Shown here piece by piece: positions 1 to 13,600 of a stretch of DNA of 64,000 bases. The notes beneath the pieces were generated by a model. The model ran no database searches and was not told the origin of the DNA. It was given only the letters and a program-made list of their open reading frames with translations. The translations under genes and the position numbers were made by a program. Source of the stretch: Paralichthys olivaceus (Eukaryota > Chordata > Actinopteri > Pleuronectiformes > Paralichthyidae); the NCBI RefSeq assembly GCF_024713975.1, contig NC_091096.1, positions 4,119,501-4,183,500 of the forward strand. Reading direction: 5' to 3'. Each line of letters opens with the position of its first letter. The first letter of the stretch is position 1.

Positions 1-995
1 CAGGACAGCGATCGCTCTCATGTCGGAGTTTAAAAAGAAGGCGAACGTCAGCGGGAGATTTCCCTCCTCTCATCACTCTTGTGATGCCAGATATGACACC
101 GTCCTCGAGGGTTTGCTTCATCCTGAGCATCCTGTTTGTGCAGCACGGCCCTTTAATCATCAGTTCTCTCGGTAAACATGATGCATGATGGGATCATGAC
201 CCTGGAGAACGCTTCTTCTTGTCAGTATCTTGTCACCACATTTAAATCTACATTTCTGCCACATGAGTTCATACCTGGACACATGTCCGCAGCGTGTCAC
301 GGTGACTCCCTCATAAAAGCGTATTCTAAGGAAACAAGTAGTCACTGTGTAACTAGCCGTTGAGTTGCATCAGCACTGGTCCACAGTCAGTTTTGTATTT
401 CAAAAGCACGAGTGTACACTTTAATTTTAAACAGGCTCTTTGAATCATTTAGTGTCTGTTTGAAAAAAACAAAGTGAGCTCTCAGTGAACTGGAAAAAGC
501 AAAAGCATGCAGAGGCTGGGATTAGCAGGCTCGTCTGCGTTGTTGTGCACACGTTGGAGTTATGTCATCATTGTGGTTATGTGGATGAATTTCGCCTGGT
601 TTTTCCTGTTCTTTTACTAAAGCAGGATTTTTCTATTGAATGGCTGATGCAGAATGGCAACTCAGAACAACCACAGAGCAACAGAACACGAGCCCGGTCG
701 CCTCGGTTGCCGTCCTCCCTCTCTCAGGCCCCTGCCATTCATTACAGAACAGCTCCGCTCTCAAAGTGATGTGAAAGCGGTCGTGAGCAGAGTGTTAAAG
801 ACAGAATCACTTCTCGGAGACGTGTTGATTTTCCTCCAATAGTTCTTAAGCTACTTTAACTGACTTATGTTCCCACTCAGATGAATTTTCTCCTGTATTT
901 TATAGTATAAACACACGTAACTCATTGTTTCTTATTACAAGGTATAAAGACATCATCTATGCTTTTAATGTTAAATAGACGTATGTATTTATATT

Positions 996-1102
996 GCACA
1001 AGGAGCACAGCCATCAGGGGCCAGTTGGGATTTGGAGATGCTGGGAATCACACCACTGTGGTCAGCGGACGACCCTGTCTACCTCCTGAGCCACAGCCAC
1101 CC
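996..1102 (-). repeat. degraded tRNA-derived SINE
   Basis: Read on the minus strand, the segment begins like a tRNA A box (gggtggctgtggctcagg). About 45 bases further on it has a decayed B box (gtgattccca). It then runs into an unrelated tail. This is the layout of tRNA-headed teleost SINEs. The B box is too damaged for a working tRNA, and no acceptor stem can be formed. Confidence 0.4.
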
Positions 1103-2668
1103 AATGACTTCATAGTATTTTAACTTCATTTTATAATTCTCTGATATGACATGTTATGAAAATGAGCACAGATTCCACAGTACACTGTGTACGTTACTTT
1201 CCTTGGATCAGTAAAACAAATTTGAAAACTCGACTAAACATTTCTTATATTTGACGAGGCACAGCCTGTGTACGATCAGCTCCGGTGTTAATCTGTGGAG
1301 CTCAGCCGTGCTTGTAGTTCCTCAGACGACAAATCGTGTCAGTGTAAAGATATTTGAGAAAAGTGAGCATTCGTTTTCTTTATCTCAGGGTGCAATTGAT
1401 GGATCTCGATGACACCCGGCATATTTAGGAGACTGATATCGATGAGTATTGAATTTGACTGTTGGGGCCACTCCAGACTTAGTATGTTTTAGTCTTTTTT
1501 ATTTTAATACGAGTGGAAACTGCAGAACATCACTGAAAGTTCCAGGAATCACATTAGAGTTTAATGTTTGAACATACGAACACATTTATAGTTTATGTGC
1601 GCAAGGACTGGTAGTCGTGTATTGTCCATTGTTGTTGTTTGGAGTCTGTGGGTGTGGTAATAATTCAAACACAGTGTATCAGCTCAATATATCGGTGGAG
1701 CTGTTGTGTGGCTTCAGCCCTGCAGGCTCCACGCAGTCCTTTCTTCTCTCTGGGCGGCTCGCTAACGAGAGCATGGCTCGGAACAATGCCTCAGCTGATC
1801 CAGAGACGCAGCGGGAGTTTTCCTCTTGTCTGCTTCAGGGATCGTTCAAGGTTCGGGGCTCTCGGTCCCCTCGTGTACACAAGGCTGCACCCCCCCCCCC
1901 CCCCCCCTGCTCCCTCCCCTCGAATAACAAGCAGCGATTTCCAGAAGAAAAACTTTCCCTTTGTTCTAAAAAAAAAAAGTGGAGCCCATGAGAACGCTGT
2001 GCGTTTGTAGGAAGCTGTGAAGGCAGCTTGGTCGGCCGCTGACGACGGCTGACAGCTCGAGGCTCCACACACACTTCAACTTCAGTTTGCTCCGCTCTTA
2101 TCGTGTTTTCTCAGCTGGAGCATCAGTTGCAAACAGTTGCTCTCCAGCCGTCACTCCCTCACCTCCGTTACCGCCCGTCGCTCTGTGCAGCCAGATCAAA
2201 GTCCAGACTCTTGTGTGCTGGGTTTTCATCTTCCCCTGGCTACCTGTTGCTTCCTCGTCTCCTCTCGGTTGTTTCTCTGTCTCCTCCTCCTCATGTTCCT
2301 GCATGCTTCAGTGGAAGGGAGCTTGTTTTGTTGAGTGCTATACAAACATGTGGAGTTAGTCAGTTAATCATTGTTTTCCTCGGCCTACAGACTTGCCTTC
2401 AACTGTCTGACCTTAGAAAAGTGGAACCTGACAGCTCATCAGCAAATCTAATTGATATACGACATTATACATTTATCGTTAAATATAATGTGGTACATAC
2501 TGAGCTTAACAAAACCCTTTGTGTTTGGTACATGTCCTTCACTGGTCTGGTTTTCTCCTTATGTGTTGATGTGGAGACAAGGGGAGATTGGAGGGTAAGG
2601 GCAGAAAGCTTTGTTTTGGGGATGGGTTCTTTGACCTTCAAATTTCAATACGCATGTATTTGACAAAG

Positions 2669-2702
2669 TCATCCATCCATCATCTATACCGCTTATCCTA
2701 AA
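2669..2702 (+). repeat. end fragment of a dispersed teleost repeat
   Basis: The string catccatcatctataccgc followed by ttatcct is the familiar terminal piece of a repeat scattered through fish genomes. Only about 34 bases remain. A longer internal piece of what may be the same family occurs at 49815-49945. The family name is uncertain. Confidence 0.35.
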
Positions 2703-4681
2703 GGGAGGAAACTACCTGCGCATTTCTCCAACAAGAGGTGTCAAAGTCTTCTCTTCCTCTTGATTTCATAAGAAGCCTTTGGGTCGTACTCGTGGGTTAA
2801 AGCAATCGTCCACGGGCCGATGACGAGGGTTAAATAGTTATTGTAAAAAGAAGAAAACATTGCGAGGCAAATTCATTTCCCATTATACTTGTCAGTTTTC
2901 TGCATTTTCATCTGTTAATCTGCACAAACAGAAAGACAAGCTGTCTCGTAGATGGATTTCCCAGTTGCTCGACAGCACACAACCAGTTTTTGCTGCCTTG
3001 CAGGTGTAATTTAAGAACCTTTGCCGACTCCTCCAAAAACACCCCACACTTGGGGCTTAGGCGCTCGGCATGCACCACCTGCAGGAAACTGCAAAGCTGG
3101 GGAAGGTGAAGGGTCCACAGGAAATGAGGGGGGTATTATAACACAATGGGCCGGCCGAGCTTGCCAACACAGCTGGTAGTTAGTATTACAGTGTTCTCTG
3201 TCTCTCTGTGGCGCGATTGTCCCATCTCATGGAAGGGATTTACTTTTTGCTGACTCGGCAGTTTTGCCGTCTCGCTCAGGCTCCTGCTGTAATAACCTCA
3301 GCTGACTGGTAATCAGAGGAAGAGGAAGGTGTATCTCCAGAGAGACGTTTTTTTAAGAAAACAGGAATATGTAGCACTTCCTTTTCAGGGATTCAAGAGA
3401 AAACAAAGAGAAGACGCTGACAACGAATGACCCATCGTTTATCTTAAACAAAGAATAAAAGCAGCACAAACTCAATGGCTGTGTGTGGCATTTTTTGATT
3501 GGATCCAGTGACCCTCAAAGAGTTCAGATGTTTAGATAATGGACATATGAATGGATGCTGAGCTGAACTGCAGCGTGTTCCTTCAGATTTCTGGAAGGTT
3601 TAATCTGTAGCTTTAGTTTGTCATTAGCAACTTGATAAATCGGACACTCTGTCCAAGAAGCTTAAGGGCCAGTCCATCTCCTGGGTGACTCAGTATTTAG
3701 CTCTACTCCAGTCTCTGTTTTATACCAAACATATTTCTTTGGAAGTAGAAGAATCAAAGTATATTGGCCTCACAATCAGATATAATCCAGGAAAATGTGT
3801 ATCTCACTGCCCAGTTTATTCCTTAGTCTGAATCTCATGGGCCTAATGCTTCCCCCCTCCTGCACCCCTGCTTCTTTTTTTTTTTTTTTCAACATTTCAC
3901 AAAGGCCACATTCAAAAGAACTGAGCACTGTAGCCGGACCAAGCTACAGCCTTTGAAAGCAAATGGTTTTGGCCCCGAGCCCAACGGAGACACAAAGACC
4001 CAACTGGAGATAAAAAGCAAAGTAAATTGTAATCAAGGGATTTAAAGGTTGTGTTTAGTAGAGAGCAGCTTGGAGATCCCAAACAACAACTATATACCAG
4101 CTGTGATTTTCTTTCCTGTATTCACTTTATTTATTTTTAACAGTACCAGTTGGACTAACGGCACATTTTCAAATAGTTAATGCGAAAGGCTCTTTTTCAG
4201 AAAAAGGTAGAATCAGATTGTGGATGACTTGAAGCTTTGCAAACTGCAGCTCTCAGTGGTTCTGGTGCAGAGATGTTTCAGAAAGTTAGGAACTTGATGT
4301 GTTTACACACAATCGCATGAATTACAAAGTTGTATATATTTCACAGTCACAGTTGTTGCTCTGCCCTTCCTGTTTTGTGTGTTACCATTTGTTGTGGACA
4401 AAGCAGCGACGCTGGAATAACACCTAGCTTGGGCCCATGGTGTTAATTGTGTGACAACTAGTCCCGAACCCTGTGCACATTTCGGAGAAACTCATTTACC
4501 CGATTCCCAGTAACTGTTCTTATGAAGATCCCAACCTCTTTTTTTGTTGGTTGCCGATGAATGACACCATTCTTCCACTCTCTCTCTCTCCTTCCTCTCC
4601 CCATCCTCCTTATCTTCTGCCTTTTTTCTCAACTTCTGACTACGTGCCTCTCTCCATCTGTTCTTCCTCCCTCTGTTTCAG

Positions 4682-7600
4682 ATGCAAGTTTTTCAGCCTG
4701 ACAGAGACACCAGAGAACTACACAGTCGTCCTTGACGAGGAAGGATTCAAAGGTAAAGCACCCTTGAGCATGCACATCCACAGAGTCACTCCCACTCCAG
4801 CCCCACACTGAACCATACACGATGCTATCACGTTGGATCGCTAGATTACGAGCATCACATGTACTGTAATATTTTGCACTAACATAAATGATAAAAGAAA
4901 TTCAATGACGGACGCCACATTTTAGGAAATTACTGTTGAATTCATATTTGTAAACTGTCCGTGGAGGAGGTCAATTTAAAACCCAGGTGATGTCATCAGA
5001 GTTATCTCAGGATTGGTCAGGAGGCTTTCATTTCTCGTTAGAAAGGCTGCATTAAAAACCGAGGTGTGGACTTTAGAGTCGTGCATTGTCGTGCAGCTCC
5101 TCCAGCGTTCCAACAACACACCCTTCTTCTGTTTAAACATGCAACATTATCAAAACATGGTCATGAACTCGTGTGTGGTTTTGCATTGAGCCACAATATT
5201 CTGTTGTTTCACCGCTGCAATGTTACTTCCTTCCTTCCTCGCCCCCCTCGCGTGGTGGGATGGGTGTAGACAACCACGAAATGAAGGAGAAAAAAGCTGC
5301 ATGAGGAAAATGTGTTTTGAAGTAGAGCTTAAGCCACGAAGAACTTTTAAATGGTTTCACAAATTAGAATAGATTTTCCTTGCTTACAACTTAAAATTGA
5401 TCTCAGATCAGTGAATGAGTTCTGCACGATTCACTGTTGCTATGTGTGGATAGTAAGAGAGCCGACTGTGCTGCTTCTGACTCATCAGAGGTCAAGTGTT
5501 TTCATCGGGAATCAAAGTTGAAGCTTCTCTAAAACATTTTCGTGAAACATGCATGTGCATTAGTGTAATGTTTATAGACACACAAGCGTAAAACACGTTT
5601 AGTTCTTCTGCAAGTTAACAGCGTAGACCAAACTAAAGAGTGCTGATTAATCACTTCGTTCCTGTCTTTATTTGAAAAACTGTTTTTACAATCTGGAGAA
5701 CTGTAAACAAATCAAAAACATAACTACCCTGAAACACGAGAGCATTTCACAAACCCTGCTTCAGTGATATCAGAAGGGTTCATCTTCCTGTTGTGTTCTG
5801 TAAAGTGTCACTGTGTTTTGACCCTCGGGGCCACCGTAGATAACAGAAAGGTCCACCTCTAGAATGTGCCCGTCTGCCTGTGAACACTCTTGTGAACATT
5901 ATAACTTTCTGTGTACAAGTTAAAGTCCCATCCGCTCCTCTCCCAGCCATTATAACTCGTCCTTTTAAACAGATGTAGTTGTAAAGGCATGTATCGCCGC
6001 CGGGTGCTCTGCTTCTCCCTCTGTTCTCCTCGCCCTCCTTGTAACCGAGTGCCTATTTTAAGAGGTGAAAGCTGGTGTAGCGAAGCCACAAGGGGCCGTC
6101 TGTGACAAATTACGCCAGCCAGAACAGTGGGCCTTTGAAGGGGAGGAAAGAAAGAGTGTTCACTGCAGGAGGTAGACAACATTTTGAAAACGTGAATTGT
6201 TTCTAGTTAGCTGAATCGTAATGAAACCCTGACCAAAACACTTTGATCCGTCACTGGAGGGTAGAAGATGCATATTCAAGATCAAGGAACGTTCCCCTCG
6301 TCGAGTCAGCATTCAGAAGTTTACTCAGATCTGTTCAGAAGTTTTACTTCACCTCTAAGTTGTAACTGAAGCGTCTCTCTCTGGAAATTCAAATAACCTT
6401 TCAGAACACAAAGTATCGGAATATCGTCTCGGTACGTCAGAGGAACCTCACCACCCTCGACTTTCAAATTCCATGATGGCCCCTTTGTAAATGCACAGTA
6501 GTGAAAGTTTTTACTGTTAGTTAGCACCTTGGTGTTAATGACAATGCGTGTAATGCTGCGCATTATGAACCGTTTTTGATAAGAATGTAAGCTTTGTTCT
6601 TGTCTTCTCCTATCAGCTCAGGTTATTCAGGGGTGATGTCATTCTGAGAGGCGAGCTCCGAGGTGTAATGCGGCGTAACTAAGCTAAAATATAAGTCGTC
6701 TACCAGGGCGACAGCTCCAGTCGCAGCACCCACACAGAGGAGAGAAGTCTCTACTTCATATGTAATTTCTCTGAGAGCAGACGTGTCTGAGGACATGGAG
6801 GGGCAGAGAGGATGGGGGACGTCTCTGAATTCTAGACAGTGTGGTGGTTTATGAGTTTAGTTTCATCACAGACGTCCCAAACCCAAGTTGACTCTAGGTA
6901 CGCGTTCACCCTGTGAGGTCCAAAAACACTAGGCGTTATTATACATGAATTTATATTTTTTTAATGTAAATTTGAATGTGATTTTAAACCAGCATCAATG
7001 TGTTTCATCAAAGAACCGTCATAATTTAGTTCACAGCTCAAAACACATTGACGTGTTGCAGAATCACACTTTGGAACTAAATTACAACCGCAGTATCTCA
7101 TTCTCCCAATTCCCTGTTTGCTCTCTGGACCGACACCTGTTGTGCAGGTAGTTGGCAGCTTCCGTTTCGTTCTCACCTCAGGCAGAAGGGGGAAACACCC
7201 TGCTGTTTCTTCTGGCTCAGAGACTCCGAGGAATGTCCCCGTCTGAGCTTTAAACCTTCCTCACCACCTCACTGGGAGCACATGAAGGCACAGGTCATAC
7301 TGGTGCTGGTGGCCTCTCCGGAGCGTAATCCTTACTCGTATATCGTAGGCGGTATAAATAGCAGGGTTGTTTGAGGTCTCTGTGGTGAAGGAAGAAACAG
7401 GGGGTGGGGGGGAGAGGAAGTGTCTACACTACAACATGCAGCAGACAACAAATTTGTGCCTTCGTGATGAGGTGCGGATGCTAGAAGGGGTTTTACTCTC
7501 GAAGCTAATAAATTATTGTCGTTCTTTTAGAAATGTTGTTTGAGTGACGCCCCGTCTGTAGATCATCTGCAGTGGTTCTGTTTTTGCTTGTTCCTCTTCA

Positions 7601-10600
7601 CTTTATTTATCTTTAATGCAGAAAAAACTGAAATTCTTTTTAGAGCTGATGTTTGTTTGGCTTTATACTCTCACATCGAACATAGAGCTGATGCTAGCAG
7701 CATCTGTAACGGGGATTTAAAAGGTTTTTAATTAATCGTTAATTAAGTAAACATTTTTATTTAATATATATATTTGCCTCAGAGTACTCAACACTCTGTA
7801 CGACATCCTCTGCGCAGAACCCTCGACAAGGGTAAACCTCAGAGAGAGAGAAGTGAAGGTGCAGAGCACATCATCAAAATAACATATAATATTTACAACA
7901 TTCATGAGAAGGACAGTGTCTGACATCAATGCATGTTGAGGTTTATTAATGTTTTATCCAGTTTTAAACGTTCTCATCAAACTCTGTCAACAGGAAGTTA
8001 GGAAGTTTTGCACCTGCAGAGTTTGCTCCTCGTGGGAATATCTGTTTTTGTTGGTGTGGCAGTTGCACCGTTGTTAAGTTGTTTGTGTATTGAAATTGTT
8101 TCTCTTTTTGGTGACACAATGAGAATGTTATAAATGATCTGAAGGTTAGACGACATCTTTGCGGCTAAATTAAGACAGTGCACAAGTATTTCTGTGGCGC
8201 ACTGATGTAAAGATAGGGGATTTCAAAAAGACAGTTGTAAAATGAAATTGTCCAAATTGAAGGAAGCATATCGATATCCTGACTTCCCCCCTTCCTGCTG
8301 TTAATCATTCTTACCCTGACCTGCCAGTTAAAACTCCTCATTATTAGTTTATGTTTCTGTGTCTGTTCATGTTCATGTGCACCATTGCACATTAGCATAA
8401 ATCTTTGCCATGCGTTCCGCGTAAACCCACAGCCTTTCCCATCTTTCCTTCTTCCCGCCCAGAGCTTCAGCCCTCGGAGCACCTCAAGGTAGAAAGCTCT
8501 ATCTGGCTGCCGCTCAACGTGGTCTCCAACGGTAACGCCTCCAGCAGCTCACAGGCTGTCGGCGTGACCAAGATCGCCAAGTCGGTCATCGCCCCTCTGG
8601 CCCAGCAGCACGTCTCCGTCTTCATGCTGTCCACTTATCAGACCGACTTCATCCTGGTGAGCTGCGTCCACGTCTGTCTTTTGTCACTTCTTTAGCTTTT
8701 GCTGGTAAGGCTCGTTTTTTTAAGATGGAGTCAATTTTCTAAACTCTCTAAATGTATAGAAACTCTTTTGAGGTGTGAGGCCTTCTAAGCTCCTGAGCTC
8801 TGCCCGTCCAGAGAAGCCACGCATGTCCGCATGTTGTCCACTGAGCTGACGACACTGAAAAGTTGGTTGATGTATTAAATGTGAAAGTGTTAAGTTGGCA
8901 AAAATAGATAACGGACAGACAGGTGTTGGTGTCAGCAAGAACATGAATGGTCGATGTGCCAGTGGAGCTGAAGTATCCCGTTAATACTGTGTACTGACCC
9001 TGTGCGGCCGGTGGATCAAGGTGTATTTGTACATATTTCAAGGTTTCCCCATGAGTATTAAAACTTCTCATCTATATTGTGCAGGTGCGAGAGAAAGACC
9101 TGTCTGTCGTCGTCAGTACTCTGGAGGAGGAGTTCAACATCTACAGGGAGTCGGGGGGAGAGTCGGTGCCGGTGCACTGCCAGGATGTTTCCGGCGGACT
9201 CCAGAAGAACGGCAAAGAAGGTAGATCCGGCTGAGACCTCCAACAAGGAAGTTGTGTTTTCTCCCCTGACTGTTTGTTTGATTGAGCAGGATTACTGATA
9301 AAACTTGGTGTGTGTGTGTGTATTGGCTCAGCTCAGAGGAGGAAGTTTAGAGTCCTTTAGCACCACCATCAGGTTGTTTGTACAAAGTGTGAAGAGGCTC
9401 CTCATCATACAGGAAGTGCTATCGAAACTAGTCAGACACATTCTCTGGAACTGAAGGAGAAACTCGAGGAGTGTTGCAGTCGAGCCTAAACATGACTCAC
9501 ACAGGAAAACTGCTGCTTGACAAACTCTATGTAAATCCTCTTGACATGTTGGAGTCGTGTTTTTAGAAAGTCGCTCTGACAAAGGTCAGAATAACATTTC
9601 TGAAACTCGGATTTGAAGACATGAGCAGATGCAGAACATACGAGGAGGTGTCGTTCTTTCAGATGTCACACATTTCACACCACCTCAGTTTTATTTATGC
9701 ATCAGAAATAAGTTTTGACAGTCACTTAAAAAAAAATCTGAACAATAAAAATACATCACCGCCACGTCGCATTGAACGTTTTCGGCCCCAAAATCAATTT
9801 CTGGCCCGGAGAAGCAGTGTTCAGTTTTGGTCAGAGAAAACCGCAGGTCGGCTGCAAATCTTCCAAATGAAAACCTGTTTGTCACGGCTGTTTATTCTAT
9901 CAAATATTTAATAATTGATTCCACTGCACTATAACTTTGTTTATTTCTTAATATTTCATTTGTTCACATTTTTTTTCAATCACGCTTATTTGAATTTATT
10001 TATTTTTTGTCTCGTGTCATGTGCTCTACATATAAACTAGCTTCGCCTCAAGGGATTAAAACCCATTAAAAAGCTCTAAATGCACAATCCACAGTGTGTG
10101 ATCAGCTGTGCAGCTCGAATTCTTTCAGCCTGTGAAATACGCAGCGGGATTCAGTCGCTCATTCTCTGTAATCAAGCTACGGACACTAACAATGACTCGG
10201 CTTCAAAAAAAAAGGGGCCATCACAGTTGAGCCCGGCCTGTGTGAGCTCCGAGAACAGTGGTGCTTCCTCATGGTTATTATTTTTCCAACTTGGCAGCGG
10301 TGCCACAGTTTTGTGCCTCATTGGTTATTTGAAGCCTCCATTGTTCTGTAATCTGTGTGAATGGAATAGAGAGAAAAGGTCTAATGGGGCAACCAGACCA
10401 TATGAATATCAGAATGCTTACGTCCCAGCAGCCGCCAGCTCTCCACTGCAACACGGCTCGGAGAAGTTGAAACCACTTATTTATGGCACCATGACAGGAA
10501 ATGTCATATTTTAGAGGTGTTGTGGGGTTTTTCTTGTAAACGCACAAACTTTATTTTTGCACTTAGGGTTATTTTGAACACACTGTGACGTTCCAACAAA

Positions 10601-13600
10601 CATTTCCTTTACATTTTAACACTTAACATGATAGTTAACCAACCTGTGGATCATTGTGCAGCGATCATATGTCTTTATAACAGGAGGAGCCGGTTGTACA
10701 CGGACACCTGCAGCGCTGAACAAAGCCGTGATTAACTTTAAACAAACATTTTATGGTTCTGTAACGACGACAGGACGGGACCTCGCTGCTTTTATATCAC
10801 AAAGGTTTTCAAGGGAAGTTGTTTTCATAACTGAGGAGAATCGAACTTGAATTATGAAACATGTGCATCGATCATAAGTTAGAGGCTCTGAAGAGAATTT
10901 TCAGTGTCTACGAGGAGAATAACTCAATTATTGAGGTGTTTTTGTGGCTTTTTACCAAATTCAAAATATAAATCTGTGTAAATCTTCTTTTACATGAATG
11001 AGAATACAGAACATGAGACGCACCCCAGTGTTATTGAGGCCTGTAACGATATGCACATGCTGCCGTCCTGTCCCAGGCTTCTAGAAATACCTGAATTAAT
11101 AATATTTCAAACTCTTTAAGATGAAACATGCAACACGGTCATTGATCCAAACCCACTCACAGTTATTCTTGTTGTTCCACTGGAAGCAAACGGTCCCACA
11201 TCATTGCAAAAGATTCACAACTCTAATGTCCTGAACAAGACAAGGAGACACTTCCTGGACACCGTGAATAACTTCACAGTCCTGCTCTTTTTTCATTTCT
11301 GCAGCTAAAAAGCATGTGAACAATTTGTTGTATATGTTTATGAACCTGTGCATAAACTCAAATAAACATATTTTATAAAAATTAACACAGCACATGCATG
11401 TTGGACAGAAATTAGAAAAATCACCTGCACAAAAGTTAATTCGAGAAAATATGAGATGAATTAATTTTCAGGACATTGATCATCGTTTTATTGTTCCATG
11501 TGAAAAGCTGTTTGTATAAACCAGTCCTCGTCTCCGTCCTCCCAGCGATCCAACCCACGGTTCATCCGGTGCTGATCCCCCAGAACCACTTCTGCGTCAT
11601 GTCTCTGGACCCGGACACGCTGCCGTCCATCGCCACCACGCTCATCGATGCGCTCTTCTACTCCAGCAGGTGAGATGCAGCTCACGTCGCTGTGCGACAG
11701 CTGGAAAACACAAGGTGGCAGCACATGATGCAAAGTCAACATCAGCCCATTGACTTGATGTCACAGATTTCCCTCACATTTGATTTATTTCATCAGTTTC
11801 ATGATTGCTGTTTATTCTATATATTTAACACATGTTATCCCAAACACTGTAAAAAGTTTCATGGAACTACTTAATGTCAGTAACGTAGAAACAAAATGCA
11901 TCTTAGTGATTTGTTCTCTGAGAGTTCAACCTTCTGTTCCCTTTAAAACTCTTTAAAACTTTTATTTTACTCATCTCTCATAAAAACACATTTTTTTATC
12001 AATGTGCTCTTTTCCTGTTTCTGATCTTACCGTCTATATTTTCATCATCTCATAATGTTTTACTATCCAAATTTTTCTCTCTTCTCATCTGTATCTTTTT
12101 TCTGTATCTGTGCTCGAATTGCTTTTTAACTGTTTCTTACTGTTTGCCTTCAATTGTGTTAATTGAAGGCACAAACTTTTTGAAAGCAAGTTAATCTAAT
12201 TAAATGATTGCTGCTGAATGTGCGTCCTCTTCTGCAGCCCTAAAGAGGACACGCACTCGTCCCCCAGCCAGGACTTGGACTGCATCAAGTTCTTCTCCTT
12301 CTCACTCATCGACGGCTACATCTCACTGGTGATGGACACCGAGGCTCAGAGACAGTGAGGAACCCCGACTTGTGCTTTATTAAAATTTAAAAACAGTGGA
12401 TAAAGAAATCAACAGTTATTTCCACACTGACCGCAGCAAATCGATTCAAAGTACGATTTTTAAAGCTCCAAGTCGAAGGGACCAGATATTTGTCAGACAT
12501 TAAGTTTGTGTTTGCTGCGTTTTATCCAGAGATCCCTGTAAGAACGCTCTATACCTGGTGTATGGTTGTGTGTTGTGATACGTGGACGTCAGAGCTGGAT
12601 CTCTTGTGTTCTAGGTTTCCCGCTGACCTTCTCTTCACCAGCTCCTCCGGGGAGCTGTGGAGAATGGTGCGTATTGGAGGACAACCGCTCGGCTTCGGTA
12701 AGGCCTCCTCGTTTTCAAATTCCTCGACACGCGTTAGGTATTTTATTCTACGTAGACTATAGAGGATGTCAGTCGCACACCACTGTCCTCTCCTGGCGTC
12801 AGAGCGGAATCACAGTAATGACATCTTGGAAATCTTATAAATCATGTGACTAACAAGCTGTGTTGAATATAAATTCATCAGTTTACTGAAAAAAAACTAA
12901 AAAATGTTAGAATATAGAAAGAGTTGTGATGCCGGTGTATTTATTTTCATAGTTTTTTAGCCTTAATGTTGATGCACATATGTTATAGTTGTTGAGATTT
13001 ATTTATTTAGTAATGAATAATTAGTCATTTTCAGAGTTGAGATTGAAAACTTATCTAAGAGGTTTTAAAACTATTCGAACGGGAAAAGTATAAACCTTAT
13101 TTGTTTTTCTTTTATGCCACTTACATTGAGATTAATTCACATTAGAACTAGAACTGTCCAGTCGAGCACATGACGTGACCGATTACTGTCCTGATGTGTC
13201 ACAAAAGGCTCCTGGAACATGGGAATCCAGATGTTGTCACAGATCTCCAGATGATATTTCTCCTCTGTTTTCCAGACGAGTGCGGTATAGTCGCCCAGAT
13301 ATCTCAGCCTCTCGCTGACAGCGACATCTCGGCCTATTACATCAGCACTTTCAGCTTTGACCACGCTCTGGTGAGTCTGACATCTTCACGTCACTACTGC
13401 TATTTTTACAGGAGTCAAAAATTGAAACAGACTCAAACATGTATTCCGCTCAGCTCAGATATTTAGATTTTCATTCAAGGTCGTGCTCTGTCTGTGATGG
13501 AGACAGGTGACAAGTGGGCGTACGTCACCATTAGCAGGATTCCTGTAAGGTTTAAGGTGATTTTTTTTTTTAGTGATGCAGTTGATTTACCTTAGTGGAA

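Larger units (their letters stand above)
1..4681. other. probable first intron (or upstream part) of castor1
   Basis: I found no exon here. The castor1 reading frame enters at 4682 in mid-codon, so this stretch is most simply its first intron. I looked for the expected N-terminal exon (about 38 residues, with a LHILEHR-like motif in relatives) and did not see it. The stretch contains a degraded SINE (996-1102), a run of 17 C at about 1891-1907, a fragment of a dispersed repeat (2669-2702) and a T-rich run near 3876. Open frames at 1617-2663 have no family resemblance and overlap low-complexity sequence. Confidence 0.5.

Noticed and set aside
1617-2663. Open frames of 90-186 codons left of castor1 exon 2
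   Set aside because: They are biased by poly-C and CT-rich DNA, have no recognisable family, and lie in what must be an intron or upstream DNA.
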